Part shown: positions 1 to 6,906 of the stretch, piece after piece | Layout of the letters: each line of letters opens with the position of its first letter | Position numbering within the stretch: position 1 is the first letter of the stretch | Assembly (NCBI GenBank): GCA_003567255.1 | Contig: PWZW01000263.1 | Coordinates: 1-8,877 of the forward strand | Source: Puniceicoccaceae bacterium | GTDB lineage: Bacteria; Verrucomicrobiota; Verrucomicrobiia; Opitutales; Coraliomargaritaceae | Direction: 5' to 3' | Length of the DNA stretch: 8,877 nucleotides | Position numbers and translations under genes: made by a program | Notes under the pieces: model-generated | Told to the model about the DNA's origin: nothing | Databases searched by the model: none | What the model saw: only the letters and a program-made list of their open reading frames with translations

Positions 1-149
1 AACCAGAAAGGACGATCTCTTTGAGGTACATGAAACAAAAGAGTAAAAGTCCGTAAGCACAAAACCTGCCCCCCCTCTCGGCAATCTAAAAAACTAAAAT
101 ATATATCTGTTTTATTTACATCTTCAGTATCCACGCTTAGCTTGGCACT
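1..149. other. Non-coding A+T-rich leader upstream of the transposase gene
   Basis: No convincing reading frame is visible here. The stretch contains a run of seven C at about 69-75, followed by a strongly A+T-rich segment at about 87-125 that could hold a promoter; I cannot pair a good -35 with a -10. I looked for REP-like hairpins of the kind served by RAYT transposases and found none. There is no Shine-Dalgarno sequence before the ATG at 150. Confidence 0.4.
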
Positions 150-1103
150 ATGAAATATTTAATCGATAAGCAGACGGGTGGCGTGTATCACTGTATGAGC
201 CGCTGCGTGCAAGGGCGCCGCCTATTCAAGAAACAGGAGCTTGAGGTCTTTCGAAAGATGCTTTGGCAGGTAGCCGAATTCTCCGGCTTGGAGGTGGTGA
301 CCTATTGCCTCATGAGCAATCACTTCCACATCCTTGTGAGAGTCCCTCATAGCGATACGAAGGTTACGGATGCTGAATTAGTCCGGCGCTTTGGAGTCCT
401 CTACCCGGTTCGCTCAAAGTTCGCACCCATGACGCCCGAGGCACTGGCCGACCTGCTGGCAAAAAATGATGCGACTTCCGACGACCTTCGGCTGTGGCTC
501 CGAAGACGCATGCACAACGTTTCAGAATTTATGCGGACGCTTAAACTACGCTACAGTTTATGGTACAACCGTACACACGACACTTTTGGTGCCCTTTGGG
601 CAAATCGATTTCAGGCGGTTTTGGTGGAGGATAAGCCATCGACTTTGCGGATTGTCGCCGCCTATATTGATTTAAATCCGGTACGGGCTGGATTGGTCAA
701 AGATCCCAAGGATTATCGCTTCTGCGGGTATGCGGAAAGTTTGCTTTCGCGCAGTCCGGTACGGACATCTTTGGCCCAGTTATTTCAGCACGAGGCCGCT
801 GATGATACCGAACGGCTTGCCGCATACCGTTACCTGCTGTTTTTCCGAGGTTCCCAGCACGCGGAAGGTAAAGCCACTATGCCTGAGGCGTTAGTTAAAA
901 AAGTATTGAGTAGTGAAAAGGGTACGCTCCCCCTGGCAGAGGTGCTTCGTTGCAAGCTTCGTTACCTGACCGAAGGTCTGGTGATTGGCTCGGAAAATTT
1001 CGTTCGCAGTTATCTGGGCGAACGCAAGCGCAAGGCTTTGTTTCAAGACAGGGATGCCTTACCCGACATTTGCTCGCTCCGTTCTCCAAGAAAAGGGCGC
1101 TAA
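150..1103 (+). CDS. REP-associated-type tyrosine transposase (Y1/HUH, IS200-like domain)
   Basis: This 317-residue protein belongs to the Y1_Tnp superfamily of single-strand DNA transposases, most like the RAYT branch, which nicks DNA through a covalent phosphotyrosine. The N-terminus (residues 10-18, GGVYHCMSR) is the usual first strand of the fold. The HUH metal motif is H58-F59-H60 within SNHFHILV. The catalytic tyrosine is probably Y135 in KLRYSLWYN, with Y139 as the alternative. The typical segments GALWANRF (147-154) and YIDLNPVRAGLV (172-183) follow. About 75 residues separate the HUH motif from Y135, more than in compact RAYTs. The C-terminal third (about 215-317) is an extension with LRYLTEGLVIGSENFV at 270-285, which I recall from similar transposases in Verrucomicrobiota and related phyla. 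The frame is intact, so the gene may be active, but no terminal repeats or REP hairpins were seen. The stop overlaps the dnaE2 stop of the opposite strand. Start chosen as the only ATG that keeps the N-terminal strand. Confidence 0.9.
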   Translation: MKYLIDKQTGGVYHCMSRCVQGRRLFKKQELEVFRKMLWQVAEFSGLEVVTYCLMSNHFHILVRVPHSDTKVTDAELVRRFGVLYPVRSKFAPMTPEALADLLAKNDATSDDLRLWLRRRMHNVSEFMRTLKLRYSLWYNRTHDTFGALWANRFQAVLVEDKPSTLRIVAAYIDLNPVRAGLVKDPKDYRFCGYAESLLSRSPVRTSLAQLFQHEAADDTERLAAYRYLLFFRGSQHAEGKATMPEALVKKVLSSEKGTLPLAEVLRCKLRYLTEGLVIGSENFVRSYLGERKRKALFQDRDALPDICSLRSPRKGR

Positions 1104-4100
1104 TGGAAATCGTGTGACTTCGCTACGGGTAGGTTGATGCCGGCGAGTGGAGCGATCCTTTTGGCTCTCAGATGAACGACCTCATTTTTATTCTGAATTG
1201 TACCGCAAACCATGAGAAAAGCCTCTCGGCTTATAAGCAGACGCATTTCCTCAAATAATGTTGGCGTGACCACAACATTGGATACGCCGGTTTCATCTTC
1301 GAGGCTAAGAAAGACAAAGCCCTTCCCCGTTCCGGGCCGTTGCCGACAAATCACCGCACCAGCAATCGTCAATTCGCTGCCATGCCTTGCGCGCTGAAGG
1401 TCGGCGGCCCGCCAAATTCCTTTTAATTCCTTTCGCAAAAGCCGCATGGGATGTGGCCCTGCGGTTAAGCCCAGGCTTTCGTAATCGGCCTGGATTCGCT
1501 CAAACATGGACATTGCTTTGAGAGGTGCTGCCGTGCGGGGCGCAGCGTCGGTTAAATTCAGCTCAGCTTCATTAAAGTCCAAATTATCGGCCAACTCCCA
1601 CAAGGCGGCCCGCCGTGACGGTTCAAAGCAGCGTAAGGTGCCAGCCAGTGCAAGGGCTTGCAGGCTGGCCGCATCGAGACTGGCACGGCGCCGAAAATCA
1701 GCCAAATCGACGAAGGAAGCTGCTTGACGTGCGGCAAGGAGCTTTTCGATTCCCTTGCGAGGCAGCCCGCGGACTGCCATCAAACCAAGTTGGATCGTCT
1801 GATCATTCACCACGGTGCTGGCTGCCTCAGATTCGAGCACACAAGGGCTACGGAAGCGTATTCCATGTCGCTTGGCGTCTTGTATCAATGTCGCCGGAGA
1901 ATAAAACCCCATTGGCTGGTTATTGAGGAGCGCACAGTAGAGTTCCGCCGGATAATGCGCCTTTAAATAAGTACTGGCATAAGCCAAGAGGGCAAAGCTG
2001 ATGGCGTGGGATTCGGGAAATCCATAAAGGGCAAACGAGCTGGTCGCCCGTAATATCTTTTCGATACTGTTAGGTTCGACGCCCTTGCGCTCCATCGCAA
2101 TACGCATTTGCGCCTGCACCTTGGAGAGGCGTTCTGGTGATTTATGGAAATTCAGAGCGCGGCGTAATTCCTCAGCTTGAGCACCGGTAAAATCTGCCAT
2201 AATCATGGCGATTTGAAGCATTTGTTCTTGATAAAGCGGAACACCGAGCGTGCGCTCCAAGACGGGTTTCAAGCGATCATCGATATAATCGACCGGAGCC
2301 CTTCCCTGCCGTCGAGCAAGGTACGGATGAACCAGGTCGCCCTGGATGGGCCCTGGCCTGATGATCGCGACCTCAATGGCCACATCATAGAAACAGGTGG
2401 GTTTCATGCGTGGCAGCGTGGCTTGTTGGGCACGACTTTCGATTTGAAAAACTCCGATGGTGTCGGCGGTTTGCATCAGCCGATACGTTTTCGGATCGTC
2501 CTTGGGAATGGTAGCCAAATCGATCGGATGACCCCGTGCGCGGGCAATTTCCAAGGCATCTTGCATGGCCGCCATCATACCAAGGCCCAACAGATCAACC
2601 TTTACGATACCAAGGTCCTCACAATCATCCTTATCCCACTGTGCCACGACACGCCCCGCCATGGATGCTCGCTCCAGGGGAACGATTTTATCCAATGCAT
2701 GATCACAAATAATCATGCCTCCGGAATGTTGCCCCAGGTGGCGGGGAAGGCCGTAGATTTTTTCATACAAGCCCGTCAGCGCAGGGAGGCGTGGATGATC
2801 CTCCGGGATACCGGCCTCTGACAACTGAGCGGAAAGATCGAGCGTCTGCGGGTAGTCCCCGCCCGCAGACAAACTGGAAAATCGATCTATTAAAGCAGTA
2901 GGAAAATTAAGCACCTTGCCGATCTCGCGGATCGCGCTGCGACCGCGATAGGTGATTACGTTTGCCGTCATAGCAGCTCCATGTTCGCCGTAGCGTCGGT
3001 AAACCTCTTGAATGACTGCTTCCCGCCGTTCGCCACTGGGGAGATCCAGATCAATATCGGGCCAGCCCTGACGCCCTTCACTAAGAAAGCGCTCAAAAAG
3101 CAACCGACAGCCGATCGGGTCGACGGCAGTGATGCCGAGACTATAGCAAACGGCACTGTTGGCGGCACTCCCCCGGCCTTGAACCATGATCCCCGCACTT
3201 TTGCAGAAGTTAATAATATCCCAGACAATGAGAAAATACCCGCCAAACCCGAGTCGACGAATCACCGCAAGCTCATGGTTTAATTGATGGCGCACCTTTG
3301 GGGTCAGTCGTCCGTAACGTTGCTTGGCGCCAGCAAAGGTTTGTCGACGCAGAAATTCATCCGTATCCCCGCCATAAGGAACCGGATATCGGGGAAAGCG
3401 ATAACCGGTGGACTGAAGGGAAAACTCAAGCCTCGAAGCAAGTGCAACGGTGTTGTGAAGTGCCTCCGGCAGATCACGAAAAAGCGTTTTTAAAGACGCC
3501 GCAGACTTCACATGCCTCTCGGCGTTTTGGGCGAGTTTACGTCCGGCGAGATCGAGGTGGGTGTGCTCCCTCAAGCAAGTGAACACATCGAGCACGGGTC
3601 GATCCTGCCGGTGTGCATAGCGCACTCCATTCGTAGCCAGCACAGGGAGGTTCGCTTGAGCGGCAAGCCCTGCAAGGTCGCGCAAAGATCGCGTATCTGA
3701 GCGGCGGTGATGGTGCTGTACTTCGACATAGCACTGATTTTTTTCGGGAAAAGCTTGCTGAATTTTGGCGAGTGCCGCGACGGCATCTGCGGGACTGCGC
3801 CGGAGGGCCAAGGGAAGTACCCCCTCCTCACTATCGCCGCTTAACGCGACCAAGCCGAAACTTGAAGCAGCCAAGTCAGCCCATGCAAAACGCGCGTCTC
3901 CCTTACGGCCCCGCAATTGAACCCGCGAAATAAGTCGGCACAGGTTGGCGTAACCAGCCGGGGACTCGACCAAGACGGGTAAGACCCCACCGTCTGCCAT
4001 GGTGAGCTCTGCGCCGACGATTGGGCGGACACCCTCCGCTCGACAAGCTTTATAAAAACGCGGTGCGCCGTAGAGCCCGTCGCGGTCAACCAAGGCGGCG

Positions 4101-4207
4101 GCGGGCATCTTGGCTTCAGCAATCGCTTTAGCCAAGGCCTCTGGTGTAGAGCCTGCCCGCAAAAAGCTAAAAGCACTCGCGGCGTGAAGTTCGACAAAAT
4201 CACCCAT
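1100..4207 (-). CDS. dnaE2: Error-prone DNA polymerase III alpha subunit DnaE2/ImuC
   Basis: This 1035-residue C-family polymerase carries out mutagenic translesion synthesis after DNA damage, recruited by ImuB. The length is normal for DnaE2 and shorter than replicative DnaE. Domains: PHP at about 1-200; palm and fingers at about 300-760, with VQGRGSAANS (342-351), PDIDLD (383-388, supplying D384 and D386) and KVDLLGLG (536-543, supplying D538); helix-hairpin-helix region at about 800-860; OB fold at about 945-1020. It ends in SHDFH, a typical family ending. The PHP metal site looks decayed: the usual HxH reads HAA (8-10) and the usual DHDG reads DRDG (41-44), so proofreading by this domain is unlikely. 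The start at 4207 was chosen because residue 2 onwards (GDFVELHAASAFSF) matches the family N-terminus. The frame stays open a further 111 codons upstream, but that part lies inside imuB and looks non-coding. The gene overlaps imuB by 8 nt, with a GGAG three bases before the ATG. Last gene of imuA-imuB-dnaE2. Confidence 0.97.
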   Translation of the reverse strand: MGDFVELHAASAFSFLRAGSTPEALAKAIAEAKMPAAALVDRDGLYGAPRFYKACRAEGVRPIVGAELTMADGGVLPVLVESPAGYANLCRLISRVQLRGRKGDARFAWADLAASSFGLVALSGDSEEGVLPLALRRSPADAVAALAKIQQAFPEKNQCYVEVQHHHRRSDTRSLRDLAGLAAQANLPVLATNGVRYAHRQDRPVLDVFTCLREHTHLDLAGRKLAQNAERHVKSAASLKTLFRDLPEALHNTVALASRLEFSLQSTGYRFPRYPVPYGGDTDEFLRRQTFAGAKQRYGRLTPKVRHQLNHELAVIRRLGFGGYFLIVWDIINFCKSAGIMVQGRGSAANSAVCYSLGITAVDPIGCRLLFERFLSEGRQGWPDIDLDLPSGERREAVIQEVYRRYGEHGAAMTANVITYRGRSAIREIGKVLNFPTALIDRFSSLSAGGDYPQTLDLSAQLSEAGIPEDHPRLPALTGLYEKIYGLPRHLGQHSGGMIICDHALDKIVPLERASMAGRVVAQWDKDDCEDLGIVKVDLLGLGMMAAMQDALEIARARGHPIDLATIPKDDPKTYRLMQTADTIGVFQIESRAQQATLPRMKPTCFYDVAIEVAIIRPGPIQGDLVHPYLARRQGRAPVDYIDDRLKPVLERTLGVPLYQEQMLQIAMIMADFTGAQAEELRRALNFHKSPERLSKVQAQMRIAMERKGVEPNSIEKILRATSSFALYGFPESHAISFALLAYASTYLKAHYPAELYCALLNNQPMGFYSPATLIQDAKRHGIRFRSPCVLESEAASTVVNDQTIQLGLMAVRGLPRKGIEKLLAARQAASFVDLADFRRRASLDAASLQALALAGTLRCFEPSRRAALWELADNLDFNEAELNLTDAAPRTAAPLKAMSMFERIQADYESLGLTAGPHPMRLLRKELKGIWRAADLQRARHGSELTIAGAVICRQRPGTGKGFVFLSLEDETGVSNVVVTPTLFEEMRLLISREAFLMVCGTIQNKNEVVHLRAKRIAPLAGINLPVAKSHDFH

Positions 4208-5711
4208 AGACTCCGTCCAGCCACCAAGCCGCAGATTCTCTGAAAATCCGCAACAGGGCCCCATTCTCCGATTCAACATCCCATTCCTCGCGCGCCCAGG
4301 GCAGCTCAGTCCACCAGGCACCCGAAGATCGCCAAGGTCCCCGAAGTCCGCGAAGCGCTCCATCAAAATCACTGCTTTTTTGAAGGAGCACGGGGCGGGC
4401 TTGTTCTGTCCACACCTGAACCAAGCGTGGAGGACGAAAGCGCCGTAAGGGGAGTCCGTAAAGCGGCGGACTCCTAACCTCGGTGGACTTAGCACCCAGC
4501 GTACTGCGATGATGCGAGAGGCGCTCCATGGTAAAAGCATCCGGGCGCCATGAATTTGCCACGCGCGGAGTACCTATACGGGAACTGCCAAGCAATCCGG
4601 CCAATTGATCTGCGGTGCGGACAAAACCGGCAGAGTCTTCCATGGCCAAGGCAAACAGCTCACGCTGCTGATAGGCCATACGGCACGTGTCCAATTCGAG
4701 GGCAAGGCCAACGATGGGTGCGCTCAGCTGGACACCTTCGAGTGCGTTTACCAAAACTCGAAAAAGCGTTTCGCTCCGGCTGGTCGGTTCTGGTAAGTTC
4801 AGGTGCTTATAGAAAGTGGATCCACGCTCAAGTTTCAGAGATAAAATACACCCTTTGGCGGCAACTTGGCGTACCTGCATTTCAAGCGCCAGTTCGTCAA
4901 CGTAACGACGCATCAGAAAGCGCAGGGCTTCCATATTCTCGAGGCGAAACTCAAAGGAACCCTGACGCGCAAAAGAATGTTCCCAAGCTACTTGCCTAAG
5001 GGGCCGCACCGTTTCCCCGTTGATACGACCGAGCACCTCAGCCCCCCGTTGCCCGAGTCGACGAGTAATCTCGCAGCGGGGCAAGCGGCGAAACTCCCCC
5101 ATTGTGCGAATACCCCAACGCTCCAGAATATTGAGTTCTCTGCGATCAAACCCAGCCAAGGAAATCCGCAAACTCTCCAAAAAAGGGGTCAGGGCATCCG
5201 CCGCAAACACGGGCATCCCTCTCAACCCAGCCCAAGCGGCATGATCGGGCGTCTGTCCCAGACCGCCACGCAAGTGCAAGCCATCCGTCTGCAAAGCCTC
5301 CTGGCAACGCTCGGCCATCTCAAAACGTAATTCTCCGGGACGACACCCTTTCCCCGAAGCGCGGGTGCGCCCCCGCACATCGACCGTAACCAAGCCGGGC
5401 GCGGTTTCCTCGACCAGGGGACTCAATTGTTGCGCCAGTAAGCACAGCCAGCGCATTGCTGAAATTTCGGCAGAGGCTCGGGCGGGAAACAGGCGCAGAT
5501 GACTGAGGCGGGCCAAGGCTTGTGGGGGACGCATCCCTATCCGGACTCCAGCTTCGCGAGCCGAGCGACTAAGTGCACACACCTTTGACTGTTCACCATC
5601 CTCATCCAAAGCGGCGACGGGGACCCCACGACTGATGAGCTCCCGCAATTCGGGTTGATAGCGGACGAGGGCCTGAAGGCGAAACTCGGATAAATAAAAA
5701 GCGGCGTACAT
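4200..5711 (-). CDS. imuB: ImuB, catalytically inactive Y-family polymerase homolog of the mutasome
   Basis: ImuB is the hub of the ImuA-ImuB-DnaE2 mutasome: it binds the beta clamp and brings DnaE2 to lesions without polymerising itself. The 503 residues show the Y-family core at about 1-240, the thumb helix-hairpin-helix at LNILERWGIRTMGEF (193-207) and the little finger from about 250. The acidic residues of an active Pol IV are not kept: the first aspartate position falls in FYLSEF (5-10), and the usual DE pair reads VDV (110-112), leaving only D111. QRELF (349-353) fits the QxxLF clamp-binding consensus, just where ImuB proteins carry it. The C-terminal family signature is clear: RGPWRSSGAWW (457-467), REEWDVE (474-480) and WWLDGVYG at the end. 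ATG 5711 gives the expected start MYAAFYLSEF; no Shine-Dalgarno sequence precedes it. The stop lies inside the start of dnaE2 (ATGGGTGA), and imuA ends 95 nt upstream as read. Confidence 0.96.
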   Translation of the reverse strand: MYAAFYLSEFRLQALVRYQPELRELISRGVPVAALDEDGEQSKVCALSRSAREAGVRIGMRPPQALARLSHLRLFPARASAEISAMRWLCLLAQQLSPLVEETAPGLVTVDVRGRTRASGKGCRPGELRFEMAERCQEALQTDGLHLRGGLGQTPDHAAWAGLRGMPVFAADALTPFLESLRISLAGFDRRELNILERWGIRTMGEFRRLPRCEITRRLGQRGAEVLGRINGETVRPLRQVAWEHSFARQGSFEFRLENMEALRFLMRRYVDELALEMQVRQVAAKGCILSLKLERGSTFYKHLNLPEPTSRSETLFRVLVNALEGVQLSAPIVGLALELDTCRMAYQQRELFALAMEDSAGFVRTADQLAGLLGSSRIGTPRVANSWRPDAFTMERLSHHRSTLGAKSTEVRSPPLYGLPLRRFRPPRLVQVWTEQARPVLLQKSSDFDGALRGLRGPWRSSGAWWTELPWAREEWDVESENGALLRIFRESAAWWLDGVYG

Positions 5712-5806
5712 AAAACTACATCAGCAAACCCTGACACTTGTTTGCTCGGCACAAGCTCGGATGCGTGGGCTGCGCCAAGGCGGCGTGAACCGGATCCATC
5801 ATAAAT

Positions 5807-6520
5807 TCAGGCAAAAGCGGGACGACGAGTGTGTGGATGGACGGCGCGGCGCGGAGCTGCTCCGGCACGTCCGCCCGGCACACAACGCAAATGAGCCAGT
5901 AGCTCACGTCTCGGTAAATCGAAAGCGGCAGCGGTAAACGCAGGCTCTAAGCAAAAGCGCTTATTCGCGGCCACTGCGCAAGGCACTGGCAGGAAGGTAA
6001 GGAAAACCTGCCCTGCTGACTTCGCCGCGCGCTGTAGGCGAAACCACCGGGAAGACGGAATCTTTTCCAAAACCGCAGGGGACTCACCACGGAAGTCGAG
6101 ACAGAGCCAATGAAAATTGCGGTCGCGCACCAAATAATCCGCCGCCTGCAGAGCCTCTTCGACCTGCTGACAGCGGGCCCAAAATAGATTCTTGAGCAAG
6201 GTGCTGTCAGTCGTTTCCGGGCAAAACCCATCGCAGGCATCAATTAAAGCAAAATACTCATTTCTCTCCTGAGCCGCCTCCAAAGCCGATTCAAGCACAA
6301 GGGAAGCTCCACCCGGTCGACCTGCGGCTTCGACAAATTCATAAAAAGCCCCAGCTTGAAACCCTCCCTGTAAAGCCGCACCAAGCCCCTCGGCTGCAAG
6401 TGGAATGCGTCTATCAGAAGCGTGCTCAGAAATCTCAACGCCCGACCGCGCACCAACCTGACGCGCCATCTGAGCAAAAAGCGCCTTTCGCTGAGCGTTT
6501 GCCTGACTCGTGTTTAACAT
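5807..6520 (-). CDS. imuA: ImuA, RecA-like accessory protein of the mutasome (3' end possibly frameshifted)
   Basis: ImuA is a RecA-fold protein needed with ImuB for DnaE2-dependent mutagenesis; it interacts with ImuB and is thought to act near RecA at damaged forks. The 237 residues align by eye with the RecA core. FYEFVEAAGRPGGASL (59-74) sits at the Walker A position, but the GKT/S is replaced by GAS (71-73), so ATP binding is doubtful. YFALIDACDGFCPE (89-102) resembles the RecA stretch FIDAEHALDP, and WLCLDF (138-143) the Walker B strand. The last 25 or so residues are rich in R, A and P and look unlike coding sequence. Another frame is open from 5946 to 5716 and ends 4 nt before imuB; an indel would give a protein of about 267 residues. 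The ATG at 6520 has no Shine-Dalgarno sequence, and a -10-like box sits three bases upstream, so the mRNA may be leaderless. Family call firm; C-terminus uncertain. Confidence 0.88.
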   Translation of the reverse strand: MLNTSQANAQRKALFAQMARQVGARSGVEISEHASDRRIPLAAEGLGAALQGGFQAGAFYEFVEAAGRPGGASLVLESALEAAQERNEYFALIDACDGFCPETTDSTLLKNLFWARCQQVEEALQAADYLVRDRNFHWLCLDFRGESPAVLEKIPSSRWFRLQRAAKSAGQVFLTFLPVPCAVAANKRFCLEPAFTAAAFDLPRRELLAHLRCVPGGRAGAAPRRAVHPHTRRPAFA

Positions 6521-6523
6521 TAA

Positions 6524-6529
6524 AATATA
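6524..6529 (-). promoter_or_regulatory. Candidate -10 box of the imuA-imuB-dnaE2 operon
   Basis: Read on the minus strand this is TATATT, five of six matches to the -10 consensus, ending three bases before the imuA ATG. Transcription from it would begin at or beside the start codon, giving a leaderless message. There is no good -35 at 16-18 bp; the nearest (TTGCAA, 6556-6551) is 21 bp away. A weak -35 is common in damage-inducible promoters. Confidence 0.3.
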
Positions 6530-6545
6530 GTGAACAAATTTTCAC
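6530..6545. promoter_or_regulatory. Inverted repeat upstream of imuA, candidate LexA-type operator
   Basis: GTGAACAAATTTTCAC is an inverted repeat with perfect 5-bp arms (GTGAA/TTCAC) around six bases. It touches the candidate imuA -10 box, the usual place for a repressor, and imuA cassettes are generally SOS-controlled. It fits the Bacillus-type pattern GAAC-N4-GTTC with one mismatch (GAAC-AAAT-TTTC). It does not fit the TGTTC-N4-GAACA motif that I recall for Verrucomicrobium. It could also be a chance palindrome in A+T-rich DNA or the site of another regulator. Confidence 0.4.
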
Positions 6546-6573
6546 ATACCTTGCAAGTGGCAATCAGCTTTTA

Positions 6574-6582
6574 TGCTATATT
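6574..6582 (+). promoter_or_regulatory. Candidate extended -10 promoter firing towards tRNA-Phe
   Basis: TGCTATATT has the extended -10 form TG-N-TATAAT with one mismatch. Transcription would start near 6589, divergent from imuA, and pass through a short leader into the tRNA gene. A TTGCAA lies at 6551-6556, but the 20-bp spacing is too long, so the extended -10 would have to carry the promoter alone. Confidence 0.3.
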
Positions 6583-6739
6583 GGCAGCACGTGTTCTACC
6601 GAGTTTTACGATTGGAGGGTCATGGACGGACAAAAAGATGCCCAAGCGGCAGATGCTTGAAAAATTAACAAATTTGATGATTTTAAAAAAACTCAGTTGA
6701 CGCGTTCAATGTGGCTAAGCTTACTTTTGTTTTCTGTTT
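6583..6739 (+). other. Region between imuA and tRNA-Phe with two possible tiny reading frames
   Basis: No recognised gene lies here. A strong Shine-Dalgarno-like GGAGGG at 6614-6619 is followed two bases later by ATG at 6622, which opens a 12-codon frame (MDGQKDAQAADA) to 6660. Another frame from ATG 6638 to 6700 encodes 20 residues (MPKRQMLEKLTNLMILKKLS). The spacing is too tight for the first start and too long for the second, so neither is convincing. The segment may simply be the 5' leader of a tRNA transcript. A second promoter is possible: TTGACG at 6697-6702 is a fair -35 for the tRNA, but its -10 would be poor (TTACTT at 6721-6726, 18-bp spacing). Confidence 0.25.
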
Positions 6740-6815
6740 GGCGTGATAGCTCAGTCGGTAGAGCAGAGGATTGAAAATCCTTGTGTCCCCGGTTCGATTC
6801 CGGGTCTCGCCACCA
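6740..6815 (+). tRNA. tRNA-Phe (anticodon GAA), CCA encoded
   Basis: The 76 bases fold into a full cloverleaf. The acceptor stem is GGCGTGA/TCTCGCC, the D stem GCTC/GAGC, and the anticodon stem GAGGA/TCCTT with loop TTGAAAA, so the anticodon is GAA for phenylalanine. The variable loop is GTGTC and the T arm is CCCGG-TTCGATT-CCGGG. The discriminator is A, and CCA is encoded. One oddity is a T-T mismatch at acceptor pair 5-68. An intrinsic terminator follows at once, so the gene ends its transcription unit. Confidence 0.97.
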
Positions 6816-6820
6816 CTTTT

Positions 6821-6853
6821 AAGCCCGCATCCTCAATGGATTGCGGGCTTTTT
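6821..6853 (+). terminator. Intrinsic terminator of tRNA-Phe
   Basis: A perfect 9-bp stem, AAGCCCGCA (6821-6829) with TGCGGGCTT (6842-6850), encloses a 12-base loop, and the T run continues to 6853. It lies five bases after the CCA. The T run is only on the plus-strand side, so it acts on rightward transcription. Confidence 0.85.
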
Positions 6854-6878
6854 GCTATCTTTGCTTAGGGCTTTTCCC

Positions 6879-6906
6879 TTGTCAGCCCAGACGGCACGGA
6901 TAGACT
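6879..6906 (+). promoter_or_regulatory. Candidate sigma-70-type promoter of mdh
   Basis: TTGTCA (6879-6884, five of six matches to -35) and TAGACT (6901-6906, four of six to -10) are 16 bp apart. Transcription would start near 6913, about 33 bases before the mdh ATG. It lies just after the tRNA terminator, so mdh would form its own transcription unit. Confidence 0.4.

Noticed and set aside
2177..2821. 214-codon plus-strand reading frame
   Set aside because: It is antisense to conserved dnaE2 polymerase motifs, resembles no protein I know, and has no start signal.
4208..4540. Upstream extension of the dnaE2 frame by 111 codons
   Set aside because: It lies within imuB in another frame, has non-protein-like composition, and the family N-terminus begins exactly at the ATG at 4207.
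4866..5330. 154-codon plus-strand reading frame
   Set aside because: It is antisense to the conserved core of imuB; composition matches a shadow frame.
6591..6604. TGTTC-TACC-GAGTT as a Verrucomicrobium-type LexA site
   Set aside because: Only one half-site matches, and it lies about 70 bases upstream of the imuA start; too weak to call.
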